A stretch of 64,000 nucleotides of DNA from assembly GCA_025024175.1 (NCBI GenBank), contig QCXZ01000086.1, positions 17,760,245 to 17,824,244 of the forward strand, read 5' to 3'. The translations under genes were made by a program, and so were the position numbers. Below are positions 56,929 to 64,000 of the stretch, one piece after another (the first letter of the stretch is position 1; each line of letters starts with the position of its first letter). This DNA is from Rhyzopertha dominica (lineage: Eukaryota > Arthropoda > Insecta > Coleoptera > Bostrichidae). The notes under the pieces were generated by a model. That model made no database searches, was not told the DNA's origin, and saw only the letters and a program-made list of their open reading frames with translations.

Positions 56929-57359
56929 TACAATCCGCAAAATACACAGACAAAAACTGGTCGCTAGTAAAACACTTTTTAACGCATGTGTCTATGGCTA
57001 GACATTTAACGCCCCCGCTATCAGAACCGCATTTCCCGCCTCATATTGCATCGATGTTAGTCGGAACAGTAAACGTTGAAGAGGCATTAGAACGTCTTAG
57101 ACAGGCAGATTACTTCTGCAAAAAAAGAGCAACCACAGAGTATGTACGATCATAATATTGTGAGATATCATGAGGAGGAAAGTCGCATGCACCGAGATCG
57201 AGAAAGTCCAAATAATTATCATCGTGGTAAGAGCCGAAATAACCGAGAACACGAGTAGAAAAAACCGCTCGTTTCGTCCATAATTGCTGATGTTTCATAA
57301 AATTCTGAAGTATCAGATGTGGGAAACGAGCAGAACTTTCACAACTAAAAAGCCCGATT

Positions 57360-57680
57360 GTGAAAGGTTTCGAGGTGAGGGCTAATATATCAACAATAAA
57401 TTATCCACGCGAAGAGTTGCTAACTGATTGTGATTTTGACCATCATTCAAATTTAAAGGGTTGTCCGTCCATAGAAGTTTCGCTCTACAACATCCATTTC
57501 ATAGCTTTAATTGATACAGGATCAGAAATACGCTGCATTAGTGAGGAAGTGTTGACACAATTAAGTTCCGTGCATCACTTAATTCCGACATTTAATTGTA
57601 CCGGCATCGAAGTAATAGGGGCAATTAAGGTCAAACAACGTCGTGTTAAAGTCAATACAATCTCGTATTGGGCATAAATG
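57360..57680 (+). pseudogene. gypsy protease region
   Basis: The frame reads GCPSIEVSLYNIHFIALIDT then GSEIRCISEEVL, the retroviral-type aspartic protease with its DTGS active site intact. A stop at 57675 and a frameshift precede the linker and RT. Part of the pol at 57360-58769. Confidence 0.85.
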
Positions 57681-57689
57681 GAATAGAAA

Positions 57690-58769
57690 TTTGCCATGAA
57701 TTTTTACACTTTCCGGATTTAGTTCACTTAATTATAATAGGGTCCGATTTTTTATGACGTTTCGAGGCAAAAATTGATTTTGAATCGCAGCGGTTATTCT
57801 TTAAATTGTATAATCAGTGGGTAGAAGTTCAGGAATGTAACATGCGTCATCAAAATGCAGAAGCAGAGCCCAATGAGGTTAAGAATATCGTTAAATGCAG
57901 GAGTTTTGCAACAGTAAAGGCGGTTGAGATTCCCTTGGTGGCACCTGAAAACGATATAGCGAATGTTGCAGATATCAGTAGCTTAGAATCAAACCAGAAA
58001 ACCCAGCTCCAAAATTTGCTTTTAAAATTTCGTGATATATTTTCTGATAGCCCCGGTTTAACCAACGAATATTAACATGTTATTCGTTTGAAAGATAAGA
58101 CGGAATTTTGCAAAAAACAGTACCCGGTCCCTGTAGCTCATAAGGATCTCATTCAAAAACAGTTAGATTTAATGGAAGAGTGGGAAGTTATTTGTCGTAG
58201 AGCAACACCTTACATTTTGCCAATCATGACCACTGTGAAAAAAGATAACAGTGTACGTATTTGTTTAGATGCGCGTCATTTAAATAACGTAATGGAAAAG
58301 GAACACGAAAGACCGCCCGCGATAGAAGAAGTAATTAGTTCGTTAAGAGGAAAATGTTACATGAGTTCCATTGACTTAACCCACGGCTATCGGCAGGTAC
58401 CCCTGTCTCCAGATTATATTCAATATACTGGATTTAAATTTAATGATAAAAATTATTGTTTTAAAACCTTGCCATTTGGACTATCGTCTAGTGCGAGTAC
58501 TTTCACTCGTTGTATAAGTTCCATTCTAGGAGCGGAATTCACCGAGTTTACCACCATTTATGTAGATTATATTTTGGTTACCTCTGCTACTTTTGACGAG
58601 CATTTAGATCATTTGGACAGGCTTTTAACAAGATTATCATCGGCAGGATTCACTTTGAGGCTTAAAAAATGTTCTTTTTTAGACAGCAAATGAAGTTTTT
58701 GGGGTATATTGTAGACAAAGAAGGGTTTCGACCCGATCCACAACGCATTCAAGCTATAGTTGCCTATAT
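57690..58769 (+). pseudogene. gypsy reverse transcriptase with altered catalytic box
   Basis: The linker reads at 57806-58075 (a TAA at 58073-58075), then RT at 58088-58693. Motifs present are LPIMTTVKKDNSVRICLDAR, MSSIDLTHGYRQVPLSP and TLPFGLSSSASTFTRC. The catalytic box reads IYVDYILV: the second of the two Asp codons is TAT (58567-58569) where YVDD is expected, so the enzyme would be inactive. A frameshift at about 58690 leads into FLGYIVDKEGFRPDPQRIQA, and the gene ends at 58769 where an LTR begins. Confidence 0.9.
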
Positions 58770-59221
58770 TGTCACACCCGGCTGATGCCGACTGTGAGAG
58801 GTCCACCACTACGATGTCCTGGAGATGTACCTGAAATAGTGTTGGGACTGGGGAAGGATGGATACTATACGACTTAAATCTTGTGAACCTGCATTTATTA
58901 AACTAACCAGAATAAGCGGTAACAATTACAACTAGTGAAAATAATTACTTACATTATAATATGGTCAGCTTCCAGACCAAGAGGACTTGTCGCAGCGGTT
59001 ATGATTGACTGAAGAATGAATTAATTCGTTTATCTGAATTGCGAGTATTTATATAAAAAATAGTGCCGAGCTTGTACGTCCCGACGCGGTTTAGTGCCGC
59101 GGTGCTTGAACTAAGTGAACGCTAAAAATGCTGACATGAACGTACTGACTTAACGCGTGTACATTCTAGAATCTTCGAAATGTTCCAATTTGAATAATTT
59201 GGAAAAGGCGCATATTTGACA
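58770..59221 (-). repeat. 3' LTR of the env-bearing element, 452 bp
   Basis: It starts on the minus strand TGTCAAATATGCGCC and ends GCCGGGTGTGACA, giving TGTCA...TGACA ends. Next to it the internal side has GGCCGGGGGGACA, a polypurine tract. A TATATAAAT box at about 59058-59050 and an AATAAA at about 58895 lie in the expected order. No partner is available to prove the limits. Confidence 0.75.
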
Positions 59222-59231
59222 TGTCCCCCCG

Positions 59232-60893
59232 GCCTGAACAAGCTGGTCCTCCAGCTTTACAAAATTAGGAGGATTAAAATAAAGACCTAATTCTAAGCTA
59301 AATCCTATCAGTTATAATTCTAACCTAATCTGTAATAAAAAAAAGGTTTTTTGAGAGTACATTTTTTTCTTTGAATCGTTACATTTCTTCGCGGCCACTC
59401 TGAATTTACTAAGTCCTTTGATTAAACCAGTCTTTTAGCCCACAATATTGGAATTACTTCATTACTGTCACTTTTTGCCAGTTTTTATTTAGGTCCCTCA
59501 CTATTTTTTCACTCGCGTTTTTGCACTGTTCACTATTCACTGTATTGTGTCTGTTTATTAAAGTTCAGTCAAGCGGCACAATTGTTCGTTACGGTCCTGT
59601 CCATTGTTGGGGATCCGGCACTGGCGCTGACGACTCGGACGATTCGCTGACTCTCTGTTGCGCTGCACCCGTGGTTTCTTATCTTCTTGCTTCATTGGCA
59701 CAACCTTATCTCTTCTATGTTCCACTCGTCGTACCTCAGGCTGCCTTCTCATTGTTACCTCAACGAGGTGTAGTGGTGGTGTTGTAGTTTTCTTGTTCTG
59801 GTTTTTGTTTCTCTTCTTGAAGGCCCAGGGGACTGATTGTTGGATCTTCTTCTGGTAAGACGCTGTGTAGTACGCCTTACCCTTAACTTAAGATTCTGGT
59901 GGTTGTAATTAGGAGACTGCGTTTTTGGATTTTCGTACGAAGACCTCAGGGAATCTTGTGGTGACGTTCTCGTCCAGACCAGTAGATAAGTGTTGAATCG
60001 AGAACCCAATGAATGCATGGTTTGTGTGTGAAAGGCTGAACCGAGGCTGTTTGGTTCCTGGCCTCAGTCTTCAGTATTTTGGGATGACCTTGCCTTGTTC
60101 TCGGCGGAAGGTTGTTGTATGCTGCAGGAGTGCGTTTCATCCTTATCGCCAGCTGCCAGTGGTATTGGGTTTCCATTGCTGTTGCCACTGTCCGTGTGTG
60201 GGCTGTGTGAGTGGGCCGTGTTACTAAACATAAATAAAGGTAAGTTTATTAGATTACAATTTTATAACTTATTCATTAAAAGTTTCAAGTTAACAAATTA
60301 TTTGTTTTGTAATTTGCTTAATTGATTTTCGCAGGATTTGTTAGTGGTGAGTATGTATTAGTTTAAGATTAATTCTTGTTTTAACTCAATTTTCTTATTT
60401 TGGAATGCTTTGTTATTCATTAGTTATGTTAGGGCAGTATTCGCATGAAACGTAAAAAATTACTCATAGCACGAATTCGTATGTGAATTTGCAAAAAGTT
60501 TTCTGGTTTTAGAAGGTAGGTAGGACCGTACTGCGCATTTCTACTGTATAATAGAATTGTGCCCACTTTGCCATACTACCACACTTGGTAGTTTTTGTTT
60601 ATAGTACTTCCTTTTTAGATTCCATTTGCTTGGCTAGCCATTCCGTTAGTGCATAAGCTTCGTTAGTGTGCATGCTATAAATTTGAAAACTTGAGCGCTC
60701 ATGAAATGAAAGAAATTCTTAGAGTGAACTAGTAATTCCTGTGGGCAACTTCAGGGTTACCAATCACTCTTCTTCTTCTTCTCCTACTACATGTATTACT
60801 GCATTAATTCGTTCTCCTTCTGGCAAAGACAGTAGGGTCCTTTCATTGTCACTTACCTCTATGACCAACCTTCTTACCGTCGTGGGGCTTCCA
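59232..60893 (-). other. 3' untranslated region of the env-bearing element
   Basis: Between env and the 3' LTR. Overlapping minus-strand frames at 60188-59946, 60018-59755 and 59752-59558 are rich in Arg, Gln and Asn, have no family resemblance, and break into each other. A CTTCTTCTTCTTCTCC run lies at about 60768. A short accessory protein cannot be excluded. Confidence 0.4.
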
Positions 60894-62806
60894 TTACTTT
60901 CTGTGCTTTTTGTGTTTAGCTTTACATTTCTCTTTGCTAACCCCTTTGTTTTTGTAGGTAATGCAGAGACGAATAAGCAAATATATGATGAATATCCCAA
61001 GTCCTAGTGCTATGGAGATAATCGACCAATTGTGATGCGGCTCGGGATTACCTTGTGCTGCTGCCCTTGTTGCGGACGTTGCTACTATGGCCATATAGTT
61101 CCTTCCAAAAATTAAGTAAGCTGTAAGTATTGATAATATTATGTTCCATATTAGAAATATCATATCCCCGTGGAATGCGTAGTGGTCTCCATATGAGTAG
61201 AATGAGGGTGTAGATTAGCTTATTGCTGCCATTATTTGTTTTTTTCAGTGTCCCTCGATGTAGTCAAATTAATATGAGGAATGTTAAATGTCCAGTTCCT
61301 ATTTAGACATTCCGATAAGTTATTGTATGTAGGTAGACGTATGTCTTGTGGATTCATAATAAATGACTTCAGATTTGACCATGCGGCTGGTATTGTATGC
61401 ACAAACCTTGCTTCTGTTGGCTGCACATCAGGACATGGAAATTTCTTCTGTATTACTGTTTCGTCGTTCATCCGCAATTCGCAGTTGCATGGTAGATTTA
61501 TTTTGATGGCTCCTGGATGTTTGTTATGGCTCTCTTCCACAGACGGCTGACTTTGTTTCCACAAAAAATTTCTGTTTTCTTTTTTGGATTGGTAATAATG
61601 TATGTTTCTTCAAAGATTTCTGAAATTGTGGTGGCTGTTGATGTGTGACAACTCATGGTGCAGTGGTGGCTGAGAGTTTCCACTGTTGCTCCTTCGTATA
61701 AGTTCTTTGCACATTCGGGTCCTTTACGATTGTCTGCTGAAAATCTTGGGATGTAGCAAAGCTTGTCTTGGTATGGTTTGCACTGATGAAGTCCTGTGCC
61801 GGATATTTGACGAACATTTTCTTTGAAATATTTCTGGTGAGTTGCTACGGCTAGATACAATGTTTGATGAGGAATTATGCAAAGTTTGGTTGTACCAAGC
61901 GAATGGCGTTGTTATTAGCTCGTATAGATCCCAGTACTGGTCCCGTTGGATGATTGGAATTTTTATGAGCACGTATAATTTCTCTGATGTAAACGTACAT
62001 TCGCTCAATGGTAGTTGATAGAATTTCGATAAATCCTGGGATTGGATGGCCAGTCCTTGTCCAGAATTTTGAAGTTCTTTGTCCAGACGTTGAAGGTCTT
62101 CAAAAAGTACTTCTGGTTTTAAAACTGTTTGTGGAATCTGGTGATGCTTACAAGAATTGATTATTGATTGTCTCTTCAAAGCTCTGCTTAGTTGTATCAT
62201 CCCTCGCATGTTCTGAAATTGATGTGTCAGTATAGAAACAATCACGAAGTGGTCCTGTTGTTCTGTTTGGATTATGCTGTTTCGGATGTCGTCTGTTATG
62301 TTTTCTAAGTATTGTATGGTGTGTTCCGTTTCCTTCCAGGTAGCTGCTGCTTGCTTTTGGTATTCATTGAATTTTTCAGAATTTTCCAATGTAAATTTTA
62401 GTGCTCCGAAAGTCCCTTACTGACTTTTTCCTTACTCGTCCATTGTCAATGAGTTTAATTTTTGTTGAGTTGCCACGCCACAGCACCACGATAATCCTTC
62501 TCCAATAAAATCTAGGGCTCTTCGCGCCTTGTTATTACTTGTAGTTGCTATTTTTTCGGTTATCCAACTTTGTTTCATTGTTTGCAGTTCCGTTTGGTAT
62601 GCTTCTTCTAGTGCATCCAGTTTTCTGAAAATTCTGCATATTTCGTTGCTTGATGGACACTTCACCTCTCCTGAAACGCTGTATGTATCTTCATCAGACC
62701 ATGGAGTTTCATAGGTTAACGGTATTGTAGCTTCATAGGAGATCACTTCGGGCAGCGGTTTCCAATAAGCTCCGGCGCTTATTTCAATGGGGATTGTGTT
62801 CACCAC
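60894..62806 (-). pseudogene. env-like glycoprotein, broken into several frames
   Basis: A membrane glycoprotein like those of insect errantiviruses, derived from a baculovirus F-type fusion protein, which would mediate particle entry. The piece 62806-62432 holds the surface part and a basic KARR followed by ALDFIGEGLSWCCG, the layout of a furin site and fusion peptide. 62389-61724 is a long helical, coiled-coil-like part (YLENITDDIRNSIIQ). 61860-61232 is cysteine-containing. The last piece 61163-60894 has SIISIALGLGIFIIYLLIRL, a transmembrane segment, and a lysine-rich tail. Frameshifts at about 62420, 61850, 61560 and 61200 break it. A start near 62806 fits a hydrophobic leader just upstream. 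Confidence 0.75.
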
Positions 62807-62982
62807 GTTTGCACAAAGTAGAATTACGACGAACCTGCGATAAAGTCACTTAGCACTTAAAGTGTTCATATCTCTTGCACTGTTTTTTAACATATCACTA
62901 AATACTGTTTTTTAAACGAATTTAAGTCGTCACTAAAGTGTTCACTGTTTTGTTGGTGTTCGTTTCTTGTGGTCCATTATCA

Positions 62983-64000
62983 CTAATCCGTTGGCACTAC
63001 TGCAGGTGTCCATGGATCGTAGTAAGATAATATTCGACTCACATGCACTATGTCCTTTTTACTTTTACTAGTTAGTCCTTTTTGCACCTCGTAGTCCACA
63101 TTAGACACTTTTTTCGTTATATAATAGGGTACAAACCACCGAAGAAGTAATTTCTCACTTCTACCGACCTTTCTTACTGGGGTGAAGACTTTTACTTGGT
63201 CTCCTTCCTTAAACTCGATGTGTCGGTGTTTTTCGTCGTATCGGATTTTGGCCTTTTCTTGCTTCTTTGCGATGTTTTCAGCGACAAGGCTTCGCACTGC
63301 TAACGCTTTTTCCCTTATCTTTGTAGAATCCGTGGACGATGTTCATTCCATTAAATTTGCTTCCGTTGGTAAAATCGGCTGTCTGCCATAGACTAACATA
63401 AATGGAGAAAATTTTGTTGTGTCTTGTTTAGCCATATTGTAGGCAAATATTACGTGGGGTAGATACTCATCCCAATCCATTTGATTTGTATTGGTATATA
63501 TTGATAGCATATCAGCCAAGGTTTTGTTTGATCTTTCCGTCAATCCGTTACAACTCGGATGGTAAACTGTCGTGAACTGGCTGGTTATTCCCATGGTTTT
63601 CAGTAGTTCTTGAACCAATTCCGATCTGAAAACTGTTCCTCTGTCACTCAGTAGATGTCTTGGAGATCCNTGCCTAGTGATGATTTTTTTTCGAATATGA
63701 ATCTCGCTACTTGTTCTGCTTTTCCATTTGCTAACGCTTCGGTTTCTGCNCAACGTGTTGCGTAGTCGGTAGCCACAACTATTACTGTTTTTCCACTTCT
63801 GCTTCTTCTAAAGGGTCCTAGTATATCAATCCCGACCTTATCGAATGGTTTTCCTACTAGTTTTGACTGTAAGAATCCTACTGGTTTCCTGGTTTGTTGT
63901 CCTTTCCTGGCTTGACAGTCTGGGCATCCCTTTACAAATTTTTCTGTCTTTTTGCATCCCTTGCCAGTAATATCGATTTCTAATTTTGTCCCATGTTTTC
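62983..64000 (-). pseudogene. integrase of the env-bearing element, partial
   Basis: At the window edge the frame shows the N-terminal zinc region, with KGCPDCQARKGQQTRKPVGF near 63930-63880. The core (63753-63343) has HLLSDRGTVFRSELVQELLK with the second Asp and YHPSCNGLTERSNKTLADML with the catalytic Glu. The C-terminal part (63297-62983) has GDQVKVFTPVRKVGRSEKLL then LRWFVPYYI. Frameshifts lie near 63700 and 63330, with two Ns at 63670 and 63750. It would insert the DNA copy into the genome. Confidence 0.88.

Larger units (their letters stand above)
54738..57300 (+). pseudogene. gypsy gag, broken and split by mariner
   Basis: The frame 54738-55109 starts MSWQRKQKNKGNVDYNLRRR and is proline/serine-rich. 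A capsid-like piece at 55362-55604 reads MFKDDGMIHSVDFINQVEHE and ERFKYVLCEKFDGIALLWSR. After the mariner the sequence resumes at 56931 with HFPPHIASMLVGTVNVEEAL then ERLRQAD. Stops lie at 55107, 55334 and about 57160. The last part is charged and low-complexity. Confidence 0.75.
54738..58769 (+). mobile_element. Ty3/gypsy element, interrupted by mariner and cut by an LTR element
   Basis: Order is gag (54738-57300), protease (57360-57680), RT (58088-58769). A mariner (55605-56928) lies in gag. At 58770 the RT is cut by the LTR of the env-bearing element. RNase H and integrase are absent. Confidence 0.85.
58770..64000 (-). mobile_element. LTR retroelement with env-like gene (gypsy-type, endogenous retrovirus-like)
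   Basis: On the minus strand the order is integrase (window edge to 62983), env-like region (62806-60894), 3' untranslated region, polypurine tract (59222 rightward) and 3' LTR (59221-58770). Gag, RT and the 5' LTR lie outside the window. It inserted into the gypsy RT at 58769. Confidence 0.85.

Noticed and set aside
59521..60325. Plus-strand frames 3' of the env region
   Set aside because: Low-complexity, overlapping minus-strand untranslated sequence; no family resemblance or promoter.

Overview
This is eukaryotic DNA, almost certainly from an insect or another arthropod. It is AT-rich and has short GT-AG introns. It is packed with arthropod transposable elements: Ty3/gypsy, copia, BEL/Pao, Helitron, MULE, hAT, mariner and an env-bearing LTR element. 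There are no bacterial-style operons. The assembly shows one 100-N gap, scattered single Ns and many single-base homopolymer differences, so some frameshifts may be sequencing errors.

Layout. Positions 1-9592 hold two near-identical, co-oriented internal regions of one Ty3/gypsy element, split by the N gap; both are dead and share the same stop codons. A probable LTR and unassigned flank follow to about 11.25 kb. Positions 11.26-14.96 kb hold a MULE whose five-exon minus-strand transposase gene has no visible lesion. Head-to-head with it is a small spliced plus-strand gene (15.0-15.9 kb) ending in an RGG-rich exon whose stop codon lies in a 72-bp hairpin. Then come AT-rich DNA and a degenerate array of about 430-bp repeats (18.3-19.7 kb). 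A broken minus-strand Helitron (19.7-24.1 kb) has four hairpins at its 3' end. Positions 24.5-28.2 kb are a DNA transposon with 41-bp inverted repeats and a multi-exon transposase whose three breaks all lie in A-runs.

A hAT relic and a DUF4806 gene fragment follow (28.4-30.2 kb). A copia element (33.3-38.1 kb; LTRs, PBS, PPT and 5-bp target duplication all visible) sits inside a gypsy integrase frame. Next are an inverted gypsy gag plus long LTR (38.9-40.9 kb), then a BEL/Pao relic (41.6-46.5 kb) carrying a nested hAT (42.4-45.0 kb). A second member of the 25-kb transposase family lies at 47.1-48.7 kb. A gypsy RT/RNase H fragment there is split by a 1.9-kb insertion with an 11-bp target duplication and a THAP-like exon (48.9-50.8 kb). 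Another hAT relic and a spliced DUF4806 gene end follow (51.2-53.1 kb), then a 1-kb foldback element (53.3-54.3 kb), a gypsy element interrupted by a mariner (54.7-58.8 kb), and an LTR element with an env-like gene running off the right edge (58.8-64.0 kb).

No conserved single-copy host gene is evident. The DUF4806 fragments and the small RGG gene are the best candidates for non-transposase coding DNA. The nested, bidirectional layering is typical of heterochromatin or of a piRNA-cluster-like locus, which is inference. The most unusual features are the undamaged MULE gene with its head-to-head RGG gene and terminal hairpin, the Helitron hairpins with swapped stems but identical loops, and the two DUF4806 loci that both abut hAT remnants.
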